From an uncultured Clostridia bacterium (GTDB lineage: Bacteria > Bacillota > Clostridia > Peptostreptococcales > Anaerovoracaceae), in NCBI GenBank assembly GCA_947302715.1, contig CAMYVY010000017.1, positions 1 through 52,562 on the forward strand: a stretch of DNA of 52,562 bases, read 5' to 3'. Under the pieces are notes generated by a model that was not told where the DNA came from, ran no database searches, and saw only the letters and a list, made by a program, of their open reading frames with translations. This document shows positions 41,943 through 50,068 of the stretch, in pieces. The position numbers and the translations under genes are program-made. Each line of letters opens with the position of its first letter. Positions within the stretch are counted from its first letter, which is position 1.

Positions 41943-43214
41943 ATGAAGTTGACACAGTTAAAGGATTATAAATCAAAACGCCCCGTGCAGTTTGGGGACA
42001 GAGCTTTTAAGAGAAGTTCCATTTTTGATAACAATGAGTTAAATCGTATGGTAGATGAGAGCATGGAGAGGGTTCTATCCAGGGGATATGATAAGCTGGT
42101 GATACCTCGTGCTTGGCATTCCATTGATGAGAAAAGCTTTCCTATGAATGTCAGATTTGTAGCAGATACAATCAGCAGTTCCGGACACCGTGCATTTCTC
42201 TGCGGTGGTACAGTGAGGGACCTGGTTCAAGGGGAAGAGGTTAACGATTTTGATTTGGTTACGGATGCAACATGTGAAGAACTCGAGGAGCTTTTTGACA
42301 ATATTCAATTCTTTGAAATACCAACAGGCCACAGGTTTGGGTATATTGATTTCGGAGATGATATCATTGACATTGCAACAATGGTAAATGTGCCTCGAGA
42401 GTATTTTGGAAAAAATAAAGTGCCGGATTTTGATCCGAGCAGTTTGTATAGCAACAGTTTGCTCTTTGATGCTTATCAGAGAGATTTACCTTTCAACTCC
42501 ATGTACTACGATATTAGGTCGCAGGAAGTTATAGATTATCTTGGCGGCTTGTACTGCCTCAGAGAGGGAATAGTTAAGACTTCTTGTGACCCAATCGACA
42601 CATTTGAATATGATCCGAGAATAATGCTTAGAGCGCTTCGCTTTGCCTCTCGTTTTAATCTCTCTGTGGATGAGGATATGGACATGGTAATTAGAGAGCA
42701 TGGAACGGAGTATTTAAGAAGAATAACACCACGAGCTATGACCTCTAACCTGCAGACATTTTTTAGCGGTGGCTTTGCTCATACGGGGACAGATCTACTG
42801 CTGGAGTATGGCCTTTTTACTGGGATTTTCCCATCTGTTAGTGATAAGATCTCCAATCATTATTATCTCGACTATGTTCGACATTCTGCCAGAGCGGCAG
42901 ACTGGCTTTTTGCTGAAGGGACGTGGGCACTGCCTCTTGTTATTATGGCATCGTTTCTCTGGCCTGCGGTGAAAGATGCAGAGGAGAGAGGTGAAGAAGA
43001 TCCTGTTGATTGCGTACTGGATTCACAGAAAAAAGTGCTATCATTTAATGAACAAGAAGAAGTTTTTTTTAGAAACACGCTTGCCTTGGATTATAGAGCT
43101 TTGGACAAAATGGGAATCAAGAATGAGTTTTTTTCTATTTTCGAAAAATCGGAATTTAGAGATGGACTTAACATGCTCCGCTTATATTATGCTAATAACA
43201 GAGAATACCTATAG
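41943..43214 (+). CDS. CCA tRNA nucleotidyltransferase/poly(A) polymerase family protein
   Basis: This is a class II nucleotidyltransferase of 423 residues. The head domain shows RAFLCGGTVRDLVQGEEVNDFDLVTDAT, the GG-x-RD and DxD metal motifs. RDLPFNSMYYDI and the RNA/ATP recognition part DPRIMLRALRFASRF complete it. The C-terminus is helical. Whether it adds CCA or poly(A) cannot be told from sequence alone. ATG 41943 is supported by GGAG 11 bases upstream; GTG 41922 is an in-frame alternative. Confidence 0.88.
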   Translation: MKLTQLKDYKSKRPVQFGDRAFKRSSIFDNNELNRMVDESMERVLSRGYDKLVIPRAWHSIDEKSFPMNVRFVADTISSSGHRAFLCGGTVRDLVQGEEVNDFDLVTDATCEELEELFDNIQFFEIPTGHRFGYIDFGDDIIDIATMVNVPREYFGKNKVPDFDPSSLYSNSLLFDAYQRDLPFNSMYYDIRSQEVIDYLGGLYCLREGIVKTSCDPIDTFEYDPRIMLRALRFASRFNLSVDEDMDMVIREHGTEYLRRITPRAMTSNLQTFFSGGFAHTGTDLLLEYGLFTGIFPSVSDKISNHYYLDYVRHSARAADWLFAEGTWALPLVIMASFLWPAVKDAEERGEEDPVDCVLDSQKKVLSFNEQEEVFFRNTLALDYRALDKMGIKNEFFSIFEKSEFRDGLNMLRLYYANNREYL

Positions 43215-43246
43215 GGTGTATCGGGGTACGAGGAAAGAAATTAGTT

Positions 43247-45031
43247 ATGAAGACGCTAATGATAAAACGAAATAACGATGTCATTTCCGGTATGTTTCTT
43301 CCGTCGGCTATCGCCATGATACTATCAACGACGGCGACTTTTCTTGCGAATACCGTGGATGGTCTGGTCACCAGTAACTTTTTGGGTTCAAGTGCCTTCT
43401 CGGCAGTTTCCTTGTTTACACCTATGGTTAGTATTATGCTGCTTTTTACATATTTCGTCGGAGTGGGTGGACAGGTGCTCTGTTCTGCAAAGGTTGGAGT
43501 AGGGGAAAAGGAAGAAGCAAATGCAGTGTTTACCTTTTCTCTAATCGTAGGCTTGTTCTTTTCGGCAGTATTTGTTTTGATTGCTGTATTCTCGCCGGAC
43601 ATTATTTTTAGAATATGCGGAGTAACTGAAACTGAGAGACCTGAACTCTATGGATATATAGGAGAATATCTTAGAGGCTATTGCTTAGGAATACCTTCGC
43701 TTATTATGGTTCAGATATTGGAACCTTTTCTAATTATTGACAACAGAAAAAAACTCATATCTATATCAGCTGCGGTTCTTTGCATTACTGATATAGCTTT
43801 TGATTTCATTAATGTTCTTGTATTTAAAGGAGGTGTGTTTGGAATGGGTCTCGCCACTTCCATTTCGCTCACACTTCAGCTTATTGTATTGATATTCCAC
43901 TTCGCTTTTGAAGGTGGATATTTTAGACTTTCACTCAAAGGCTTTCGTGCAGGTTTTTTGAAAACAATCATAAAAAGTGGCGGACTAAGTTTTATGAGAA
44001 GCATGGCCACAACCCTTAGAGAGCTTTTTACGAATCATTTAAATCTGGCTGTAGCGGTTGGAACAGCAGCTATTGCTGCCAGAGGGATTCAAGGAGATAT
44101 CAACAGACTAATGTTCTGCATCAGCATAGGAATGGGTAAAGCTATTCTTCCTATGACATCGATGTATTATGGGGCAGATGATAAAAATGGTATAAAGCGT
44201 CTTTTTTCTTATTCGATGAAGGTAAGTGCATATATATCAGGAGGAGTGGGCGCTATTCTTTTCCTTTTGGCGCCCATTATTGTAAATGTGTATACCGATG
44301 ATACGGAGATCACTTCTCTGGCAGTATTCGGTATTAGATGCATGGCTGCGGGCCTAATATTCGATACAGTCCTGGTGGCATATCAAAGTTATCTCCAAGG
44401 CATTCAGAGAATAAAACTGGTTAATACTCTTTGTTTTGCAGAGCGATTCTTTATTCCTGTAATTATTGCTTGGGTACTTGGGATGATTTTTGGATCAAAG
44501 GGAGTTCTCGCTTCCGTTGCGATAGGTAAGGTTGTGCTTGGCATTCTCATATTGTTTATTATCTGGGCAAATAGAAAAGAGTTCCCGAGAAAGATGGAAG
44601 ACTATATGTTTCTCCCGAAGGAGTTTGGAATAGAGGAAGGAGCAGAACTCTATTCTGAAATCAGAACTATGGATGATGTGATGAAACAAAGTGAACTAGC
44701 AAGGGAATTCTGCTTGGCGCAAGGGCGTGATGCCAGAATTTCAAATCTGATTTCATTATTTGTTGAGGAAATTGGTGGTAATATTATCACCCATGGAAGA
44801 CCAAGGACTGGGAAGGAAGTTAGCGCTGACTTTAGGCTCTTTGTTAAGGAAGACAAGCTATGCCTTACTCTCAGAGACTATTGCGAGGTCTTTGATCCTC
44901 AAAAGTATTATGAAATTCATAAAGACGATGATCCGGAAAGTAATTTGGGAATACGCATGGTCATGAAGCTGGCAAAGGACGTTAGATACATTAATTCCTT
45001 TAATACTAATTGTACGATGATAATTATTTAG
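43247..45031 (+). CDS. MATE-type transporter fused to a GHKL-type ATPase domain
   Basis: Residues 1 to about 450 are a MATE-family multidrug/Na+ antiporter with about twelve membrane segments, opening NNDVISGMFLPSAIAMILSTTATFLANTVDG. Residues about 465-594 are soluble and look like an anti-sigma/histidine kinase-type ATPase: ISNLISLFVEEIGGNIITHG (N-box), LCLTLRDYCEVFDP (G1-like D) and SNLGIRMVMKLAKDVRY (G2-like). The fusion would let the transporter bind ATP or partner with a regulator. GAGGAAAG precedes the ATG. Cotranscribed with the RsmJ-like gene, whose start follows the stop by one base. Confidence 0.85.
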   Translation: MKTLMIKRNNDVISGMFLPSAIAMILSTTATFLANTVDGLVTSNFLGSSAFSAVSLFTPMVSIMLLFTYFVGVGGQVLCSAKVGVGEKEEANAVFTFSLIVGLFFSAVFVLIAVFSPDIIFRICGVTETERPELYGYIGEYLRGYCLGIPSLIMVQILEPFLIIDNRKKLISISAAVLCITDIAFDFINVLVFKGGVFGMGLATSISLTLQLIVLIFHFAFEGGYFRLSLKGFRAGFLKTIIKSGGLSFMRSMATTLRELFTNHLNLAVAVGTAAIAARGIQGDINRLMFCISIGMGKAILPMTSMYYGADDKNGIKRLFSYSMKVSAYISGGVGAILFLLAPIIVNVYTDDTEITSLAVFGIRCMAAGLIFDTVLVAYQSYLQGIQRIKLVNTLCFAERFFIPVIIAWVLGMIFGSKGVLASVAIGKVVLGILILFIIWANRKEFPRKMEDYMFLPKEFGIEEGAELYSEIRTMDDVMKQSELAREFCLAQGRDARISNLISLFVEEIGGNIITHGRPRTGKEVSADFRLFVKEDKLCLTLRDYCEVFDPQKYYEIHKDDDPESNLGIRMVMKLAKDVRYINSFNTNCTMIII

Positions 45032-45032
45032 A

Positions 45033-45770
45033 ATGGAGAACGAAGATACTTTAAGCGCAAAATTAATAAAAGACGTAGATGGCTACCTTGCGCTCGAATC
45101 AGGCGACATGAGGATTACTTGTGATTTCACAAAATCAATTCGACGAATCAAGGGAGGAAATCTCGGGAGAGAATTGCTGGTCAGGGCAGCAAAAATCAAG
45201 GATGCAAAGGAAGATGTGCCGCTTGCCATAGATATGACTGCTGGACTGGGCGATGATTCATTTCTGCTCGCTGCCGCCGGGTTTAGGGTTCTGATGTTCG
45301 AAAAGGATCCGACGATTGCTGCACTCCTTAGGGACGGCTTGTCGCGCGCAATGTCAGATGTGGTTCCTTGCGAAACTAAGCAATCGTCTAAAACTATCAT
45401 CTCGGATCGAGATAGGAAGCTGCTTTTGGATGCTGTGTCTCGAATGACTTTGATAGAAGGGGACAGCATCGAAGCGCTGAATAATACCTCGGGGATTGTC
45501 GCCGGACTAACTGAACGTCCGGACATTATTCTTTTAGATCCGATGTTCCCGGAAAAACAAAAGAATTCACTTACCAAAAAGAAGCTACAATTGATACAGC
45601 TTCTCGAGCGACCCTGCGAGGATGAAGAGGCTTTGCTCGGGGCTGCAATAAACGCCGGACCCCGGAAAGTTATAATCAAGAGACCTATCAAGGGGCCATA
45701 TCTGGCAGGATGTAAACCGACATATTCTCTTGAAGGAAAGACAGTTCGCATAGATTGTATAGTTCCTTGA
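45033..45770 (+). CDS. rsmJ: RsmJ-like 16S rRNA guanine-N2 methyltransferase
   Basis: This is a SAM-dependent methyltransferase of 245 residues. The SAM-binding loop is AIDMTAGLGDDSFLLAAAGF, with the acidic end VLMFEKDP. The catalytic-type motif is IILLDPMFPEKQKNSLTKKK, a hallmark of the RsmJ/YhiQ group, which methylates the guanine near the 3' end of 16S rRNA. LVKK-type residues are conserved. An extra segment (PCETKQSSKTIISDRDRK) is inserted before VSRMTLIEGD. No separate ribosome site is seen; coupling to the MATE gene is likely. Confidence 0.85.
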   Translation: MENEDTLSAKLIKDVDGYLALESGDMRITCDFTKSIRRIKGGNLGRELLVRAAKIKDAKEDVPLAIDMTAGLGDDSFLLAAAGFRVLMFEKDPTIAALLRDGLSRAMSDVVPCETKQSSKTIISDRDRKLLLDAVSRMTLIEGDSIEALNNTSGIVAGLTERPDIILLDPMFPEKQKNSLTKKKLQLIQLLERPCEDEEALLGAAINAGPRKVIIKRPIKGPYLAGCKPTYSLEGKTVRIDCIVP

Positions 45771-45806
45771 TGAAACAAACAGTCGTGCATGTTTAAGGAG
45801 ATTCAA

Positions 45807-47441
45807 ATGGAAAACACTTTCGAAGTACAAGACCGAAAAAAACCAAACAGACCGAAAGGCAAGAGAGGTTGCGTTATAGCGATCATAATATTCCTTTCTG
45901 TTTTAGCTTTGATGATTGTAATTCCGCTTCTTCTTTTCTATTTTCGAATCAGCTATCAAAGCTCTGATGAACGCAAGTACGGTGGACATGGTTTTGATTA
46001 TATGCATGGTTATTCGTCGACGGATTTTACCGGCTATCATGTTTACGACGGAGAGAAGCTGGCGACCCTTGATTATCCTGCGGATGTGACGATTGAAGGC
46101 GTCGAGAATATGCCGATTCTCGATGGGGCCGAGGCTTGTTATCCTCTTTATGCTGCGGTTGCAAAGGCTATCTACAAGGACATTGATAAAATCGAGCAGG
46201 ATGCGCTGGAATTAACGAGCAACGAAGAATACGAGGAGATGCGCTGGGAATTCGGACGTGACTTCCTTTGGGATTGGGAGTATAGCAATGGGAGAGTGGT
46301 TTCATTTACAAACACTGTTGATGGGTACGATAGGCTTATAAGAGGAAGCGTTGACCTGCTCTTTGGAGCCAGACCGTCGGAAAATATGAAGCAGACGGCA
46401 ATGAATTCTCATGAACAAATAGAATCCATACCGATTGGTCGGGAAGCTTTTGTTTTCTTTGTTGAAGAGGATAACCCGGTTGATAATTTAACATCAGAAC
46501 AGGTGCGCAAGATTTACAGCGGTGAGATTACCAACTGGAATGAAGTCGGAGGGAAGAACCAGGATATAGTCGCGTTCCAAAGACCGGAGGAGTCCGGGTC
46601 TCAGGTTATGATGAAACACTTCATGGGCGAAGTTCCTTTGATGGAGGCGGATACCTTCACCGTGGTTAATGCCATGGGTGGAGTTATAGAGGAAGTTAAA
46701 CAATACAATAACGAGCGTGGCGCGATTGGATACACGTTCCAGTATTTCCTGACTGGACTTCAGCAGGAAAAAGGAGTAAAGATGCTTTCGATTGATGGCA
46801 TTTATCCATCTGTTGAGAACATCAAGAATGGGTCGTATCCGGCATTAGTAAGTTTGGTTTGTGCAAAGCTTAAATCAAACGACAATCCGAATGTAAACAA
46901 AGTTGTTGACTTCCTTCTTTCAAATCAAGGTCAAGAGCTTGTTGAAAAGACAGGTTATGGACCGCTGCCGAGAAATGACGATGGAACTCCTGTAAGCGAA
47001 CCTATAATTGAAAATGAAGTAGAGGAAGGAGTGCTTTATGAACTCGAGAGCGAAGAGCATTCGGGGACTTTGCTCTTAACGGATACTGCCTTCGAATTGA
47101 CGTATGACGGTGTTTTGATAAAGGGTGGGATTCTTTCGGAGCCGGAGACTGTTGATATTCCGGATGAAGAATATCAGGAGGAATATCAAGATGGATATGA
47201 AGAAGTCCTAAATGGTGATGTAGTCTGTATGCCAAATGGCTGCTACAGCACAAAATACGGAATAGTTGAAGTGTCTTTCAAAGAGGAACCCGAAGACGAA
47301 AGCTTGACGGTTTATTACACTCTTTTTGATGAGTACATGGTCTGGACAATCGATATAGGTGATTACCCTCAGGAAGAAAGCAGCGAGATTACAGAAGATA
47401 CCTTCCTAAAACAAGGGGATAGATTTGTTCGGCTTGGGTAA
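45807..47441 (+). CDS. membrane-anchored PstS-like substrate-binding protein
   Basis: This is a 544-residue protein with a basic N-terminus and one membrane span (VIAIIIFLSVLALMIVIPLLLFYF). The external region has a type II periplasmic-binding fold of the phosphate-binding family. Landmarks are YPLYAAVAKAIY, VDLLFGARPS, LTSEQVRKIYSGEITNWNEVGG, RPEESGSQVMMKHFMG and ERGAIGYTFQYF. About 140 C-terminal residues form an extra acidic beta region. ATG 45807 has AAGGAG six bases upstream. No pst transport genes are adjacent, so it may sense phosphate or another anion rather than feed an ABC transporter. Confidence 0.85.
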   Translation: MENTFEVQDRKKPNRPKGKRGCVIAIIIFLSVLALMIVIPLLLFYFRISYQSSDERKYGGHGFDYMHGYSSTDFTGYHVYDGEKLATLDYPADVTIEGVENMPILDGAEACYPLYAAVAKAIYKDIDKIEQDALELTSNEEYEEMRWEFGRDFLWDWEYSNGRVVSFTNTVDGYDRLIRGSVDLLFGARPSENMKQTAMNSHEQIESIPIGREAFVFFVEEDNPVDNLTSEQVRKIYSGEITNWNEVGGKNQDIVAFQRPEESGSQVMMKHFMGEVPLMEADTFTVVNAMGGVIEEVKQYNNERGAIGYTFQYFLTGLQQEKGVKMLSIDGIYPSVENIKNGSYPALVSLVCAKLKSNDNPNVNKVVDFLLSNQGQELVEKTGYGPLPRNDDGTPVSEPIIENEVEEGVLYELESEEHSGTLLLTDTAFELTYDGVLIKGGILSEPETVDIPDEEYQEEYQDGYEEVLNGDVVCMPNGCYSTKYGIVEVSFKEEPEDESLTVYYTLFDEYMVWTIDIGDYPQEESSEITEDTFLKQGDRFVRLG

Positions 47442-47442
47442 C

Positions 47443-47471
47443 TTGTGAAATAAGGAGAAATGGTTTATAAT
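47443..47471 (+). promoter_or_regulatory. promoter of tRNA-Gly
   Basis: TTGTGA (47443-47448) and TATAAT (47466-47471) are 17 bases apart; the start is predicted near 47478, four bases before the tRNA. Confidence 0.78.
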
Positions 47472-47481
47472 GGGGTGGCGC

Positions 47482-47555
47482 GCGGATGTAGTTTAATGGC
47501 AGAACGCGAGCTTCCCAAGCTTGCAGCGAGGGTTCGATTCCCTTCATCCGCTCCA
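47482..47555 (+). tRNA. tRNA-Gly (anticodon CCC)
   Basis: The acceptor stem GCGGATG pairs with CATCCGC. The anticodon stem is CGAGC/GCTTG around loop TTCCCAA, giving anticodon CCC for GGG codons. The T arm is present (GAGGGTTCGATTCCCTT), and CCA is encoded. Confidence 0.95.
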
Positions 47556-47595
47556 AAAATAAATGGAACCACATTTGGGGTTCCATTTATTTTTA
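47556..47595 (+). terminator. intrinsic terminator of tRNA-Gly
   Basis: AAATAAATGGAACC pairs with GGTTCCATTTATTT across an eight-base loop, ending in a T-run. Confidence 0.9.
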
Positions 47596-47599
47596 AAGT

Positions 47600-47726
47600 A
47601 GAATGGAGGAATCGGACCCGGAGGGTTGGGAGACCTAACCCTGCGACTGACGAACCGAAGGTGAAGGCAGAGCAGAGGTAGGTCCCCCGTCAGGAGTGCA
47701 GGAGCTATGCTCCGTGGCACTCCACG
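47600..47726 (+). other. structured gene-free segment
   Basis: No ORF is supported. AGGGTT and AACCCT form a stem near 47626-47645. GGAGTGC (47693-47699) pairs with GCACTCC (47717-47723), or CCGTGG (47712-47717) pairs with CCACGG (47722-47727); the two are mutually exclusive. It may be a remnant of mobile DNA or an RNA gene ending at the terminator at 47756. Confidence 0.4.
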
Positions 47727-47749
47727 GCGGATTCCCTTCATCCGCTCCA
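47727..47749 (+). pseudogene. truncated second tRNA-Gly copy / att-like repeat
   Basis: The last 20 bases of tRNA-Gly, including CCA, recur exactly at 47730-47749. The copy is preceded by GCG, so it reads GCGGAT then TCCCTTCATCC. This equals the tRNA 5' and 3' ends joined across a GAT microhomology. It is either a tRNA with an internal deletion or an attachment-site duplication. Confidence 0.7.
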
Positions 47750-47755
47750 TTCCGG

Positions 47756-47788
47756 GACCTAACTTAAGAAATCCAGTTAGGTCTTTTT
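47756..47788 (+). terminator. intrinsic terminator after the tRNA 3'-end repeat
   Basis: GACCTAAC (47756-47763) pairs with GTTAGGTC (47776-47783), followed by TTTTTAT. Confidence 0.88.
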
Positions 47789-47887
47789 ATTTCAACAAAA
47801 ACACTAAATTTCAATGTTTATACAAGTTTTCATCAAGAAATAAAAGGTGCATTCAAGGGTCGGAAAAGTACCCTGAAAAGTCAAAAA

Positions 47888-47905
47888 CCCACTAACGTTA
47901 GTGGG
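47888..47905. promoter_or_regulatory. perfect 18-bp palindrome abutting the JAB gene start
   Basis: CCCACTAACGTTAGTGGG is immediately followed by the ATG at 47906. It replaces the normal ribosome-site position. It could be an operator, a start-blocking mRNA hairpin, or a recombination scar. Confidence 0.7.
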
Positions 47906-48316
47906 ATGAAATGGCCGAGAAAGGAACCGACATTTGTCTCAAAGGAGCTTGCGTCCTACGACAGGGAAGTCTTCGCCATCCTTAATCTCAAATCCAACGG
48001 ACAGGTTATCAATATGAATATCTGCAGTGTAGGAACGCTAAATGCTTCTATGGTAAGCCCAAGGGAAGTATTTAAGTCCAGCATTCTTTCGAATGCTGCA
48101 TCCTTCATCGCTATTCATAACCACCCGTCCGGAAATGGCAATCCAAGCCAGGAGGATCATGAGGTTACGAGAAAGCTTATGGAATGCGGAAGGCTCCTTG
48201 ATATTAAGATGCTTGACCATATCATAGTAGCCGGAGAAACCGGCGAGATGACAAGCTTTAGAGCTAACGGCATCCTGGACGGTATGGAGCATAATAGCAG
48301 GGACTTTGCCCGCTAA
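47906..48316 (+). CDS. RadC-like JAB-domain protein, N-terminally short
   Basis: This is a 136-residue protein covering only the JAB/MPN metalloprotease-like half of RadC. The JAMM motif is complete: FIAIHNHPSGNGNPSQEDHEVT. SPREVFKSSILSNAASF and LLDIKMLDHIIVAG are typical. The helix-hairpin-helix domain of chromosomal RadC is missing. Such short forms are common on mobile elements. No Shine-Dalgarno is present; an 18-bp palindrome abuts the ATG, so the gene may be 5'-truncated. Position just after the tRNA-Gly repeat fits an integration scar. Confidence 0.75.
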   Translation: MKWPRKEPTFVSKELASYDREVFAILNLKSNGQVINMNICSVGTLNASMVSPREVFKSSILSNAASFIAIHNHPSGNGNPSQEDHEVTRKLMECGRLLDIKMLDHIIVAGETGEMTSFRANGILDGMEHNSRDFAR

Positions 48317-48333
48317 TTATTCCTTAAGTCCTA

Positions 48334-48361
48334 GGTCTATGGTAGAATTATGCCGTAGACC
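48334..48361 (+). promoter_or_regulatory. inverted repeat over a promoter upstream of the GNAT gene
   Basis: GGTCTATGG (48334-48342) pairs with CCGTAGACC (48353-48361), with one G-U. Between them is an extended -10 element, TGG followed by TAGAAT (48343-48348). The arrangement suggests a repressor site. Confidence 0.5.
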
Positions 48362-48371
48362 GTTAAATAGA

Positions 48372-48397
48372 GAGCGACAAATCGGGATTTGTGAGGA
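48372..48397 (+). repeat. recurring leader element, copy A
   Basis: GAGCGACAAATCGGGATTTG followed by TGAGGA. The AAAT/ATTT stem sits just before the ribosome site of the GNAT gene at 48404. Related copies occur at 48931, 50042 and 52457. Confidence 0.65.
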
Positions 48398-48403
48398 TGA
48401 GAA

Positions 48404-48898
48404 ATGGAAATCAGATATATCAATCCAGCTGACAGCAGAGAAAGAATCAGCAAGATATATGAAAACAGCTGGAGATACGCCTATAAAGGCATTATTCCCC
48501 AAGACTATCTGGATGCTATTCCCGAGGGGCGATGGGTCAAAAACTTTGATATTCCCGGATGGTCAACGATGGTTTGCGTTGAAAACGGAGAATTTATTGG
48601 AACCAGCAGTTTCTGCAGATCAAGATTTGAGCAATATCCTGATTCGGGAGAAGTGATCTCTATTTATTTTCTGCCGGAGTATATGGGAAAAGGATATGGA
48701 AGCAAATTGCTGGAAGTTGTCATGAATGAGTTGGAAAATCAAGGCTTTACAGAAGTATTCCTTTGGGTTCTGGAAGAAAACACCACAGCAAGACAGTTCT
48801 ATGAAAAACATGGATTCAAATGCTCTGATGATTATCTGGACGATAATATCGGCGGAAAAGATTTGAGAGAGGTCAGGTATGTTTATCAATTCAAATGA
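48404..48898 (+). CDS. GNAT family N-acetyltransferase
   Basis: This 164-residue acetyltransferase begins MEIRYINPADSRERISKIY. Its acetyl-CoA motif is VISIYFLPEYMGKGYGSKLLEVV and the C-terminal block is LWVLEENTTARQFYEKHGFKC. GAGGA lies before the ATG, within the recurring leader element. It is the first of four GNATs in this accessory stretch. The substrate is unknown. Confidence 0.88.
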   Translation: MEIRYINPADSRERISKIYENSWRYAYKGIIPQDYLDAIPEGRWVKNFDIPGWSTMVCVENGEFIGTSSFCRSRFEQYPDSGEVISIYFLPEYMGKGYGSKLLEVVMNELENQGFTEVFLWVLEENTTARQFYEKHGFKCSDDYLDDNIGGKDLREVRYVYQFK

Positions 48899-48930
48899 GA
48901 GTTGAGCTTAACAGATTCACGTTTGTAAGG

Positions 48931-48959
48931 CGACGACAGCTCGGGCTTTGGAGGATGAA
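48931..48959 (+). repeat. recurring leader element, copy D
   Basis: GCGACGACAGCTCGGGCTTTG followed by GAGGATGA, just before the ATG at 48962. AGC pairs with GCT where copies A-C have AAAT with ATTT, a covarying change. Confidence 0.55.
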
Positions 48960-48961
48960 TT

Positions 48962-49126
48962 ATGATTATATTTTTTGGGAAGAATAATGATTTACGAACT
49001 GAAGAAGGCGTAATAACAAAAACAGGATATGTAGTTATGATGCTGTCCTCTGTTTTTGGGCTGTGCGTATTTTTGATTGGAAGATATTTTTATGGAAAGT
49101 CGCTGAAAGAGAAACAGTTAGATTAA
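48962..49126 (+). CDS. 54-residue single-pass membrane protein
   Basis: This small ORF starts at ATG 48962 with GGAGG seven bases upstream, and ends at TAA 49124-49126. The product begins MIIFFGKNNDLRTEEG, has one hydrophobic helix (YVVMMLSSVFGLCVFLIG) and ends in a basic tail RYFYGKSLKEKQLD. No family recognised. The strong ribosome site and clear membrane segment support a real gene; position between GNAT genes suggests an accessory role. Confidence 0.65.
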   Translation: MIIFFGKNNDLRTEEGVITKTGYVVMMLSSVFGLCVFLIGRYFYGKSLKEKQLD

Positions 49127-49151
49127 TTCCTGTTTGATGAATAAATAGACT

Positions 49152-49643
49152 ATGGAAACTGAAAGATTAATTATTGATTATCTAAAAGAGACGGATAAAG
49201 AGGACTACTTCAGAAATATATCCAACAACAAGAAGGTGCTGGAGACTTTTGTGTGTCAATATGCGGAGTCTCTTGAGGACTTTGATTTTTCTAAATATCT
49301 GGGGCGTGAGGAGTTGTTTGCTATACGCCTAAAGGATACAGGAAGGCTAATCGGAATCATCTTGTGCTTTGATGAGCCGGTGGGCTGGGAGATTGGCTAT
49401 GGTATAGGACCCGACTATTGGAACAAGGGTTACGCAACGGAGGCAGTGCATGCTTTCCTAGAATTTTTAAGGGAGGAGAAGGGCATTAATAAAGTGTATG
49501 CGTCTTACTTCACAGGTAACGATGCATCCGCTCGGGTTATGCAGAAGTGCGGAATGAAATACAGCCACTTCTCAGAGAAGGAGTTAGAGTACCTGGGAAA
49601 AGAGCGAGATTTAACATATTATGTGTGGGAAGAGGATCGATAA
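49152..49643 (+). CDS. GNAT family N-acetyltransferase (RimJ/RimL-like)
   Basis: This 163-residue protein begins METERLIIDYLKETDKEDYF, the RimJ/L-type opening. Landmarks are WEIGYGIGPDYWNKGYATEAVHAFLEF and NDASARVMQKCGMKY. Members modify ribosomal protein N-termini or small molecules. Its stop overlaps the ATG of the next GNAT by one base, so the two are coupled. Confidence 0.87.
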   Translation: METERLIIDYLKETDKEDYFRNISNNKKVLETFVCQYAESLEDFDFSKYLGREELFAIRLKDTGRLIGIILCFDEPVGWEIGYGIGPDYWNKGYATEAVHAFLEFLREEKGINKVYASYFTGNDASARVMQKCGMKYSHFSEKELEYLGKERDLTYYVWEEDR

Positions 49644-50041
49644 TGCAAATCAAAGAGTACAAAAACTATAACGAAGTTGAAATAGCTGCACTGTATGAGT
49701 CGGTAGGCTGGACCGCATACACCGATGATTTAGATGCGCTTAGGCGAGGATTTGAAAACTCGCTTCTTGTGCTTGGAGCCTATGATGGAGAAAATTTGCT
49801 GGGAATAATTAGAGTGGTTGGCGATGCATCGACGATAGTATTCATACAAGACATTTTGGTATTCCCGGAGCATCAAAGAAAAGGTATCGGCACGGCTTTG
49901 CTTAAGGAGGTGCTGCACCGATATGCACATGTTCGTCAGATAGCACTGACCACGGACAACACAGAGAGGACAAAAGCATTTTATAAATCACTTGGTTTCC
50001 ACGAGTATTCCGAATATGGTATATGTGGGTTTATGAGGTAA
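49643..50041 (+). CDS. GNAT family N-acetyltransferase
   Basis: This 132-residue enzyme has a start overlapping the previous stop (TAATG), with GAGG eight bases before. The core is FIQDILVFPEHQRKGIGTALLKEVLHRY and the C-terminus is TTDNTERTKAFYKSLGFHEY. An open frame extends upstream to 49547 but lacks family similarity. It forms a tandem GNAT pair with the preceding gene. Confidence 0.87.
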   Translation: MQIKEYKNYNEVEIAALYESVGWTAYTDDLDALRRGFENSLLVLGAYDGENLLGIIRVVGDASTIVFIQDILVFPEHQRKGIGTALLKEVLHRYAHVRQIALTTDNTERTKAFYKSLGFHEYSEYGICGFMR

Positions 50042-50062
50042 GCAAATCGGGATTTCGCGAGG
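50042..50062 (+). repeat. recurring leader element, copy B
   Basis: GCAAATCGGGATTTCGCG followed by AGG, directly before the gene at 50069; the AAATCGGGATTT core is identical to copy A. Confidence 0.6.
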
Positions 50063-50068
50063 CCATTT

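Noticed and set aside
47600..47750. A second functional tRNA after tRNA-Gly
   Set aside because: Only acceptor-end sequences are present; D arm, anticodon arm and most of the T arm are missing.
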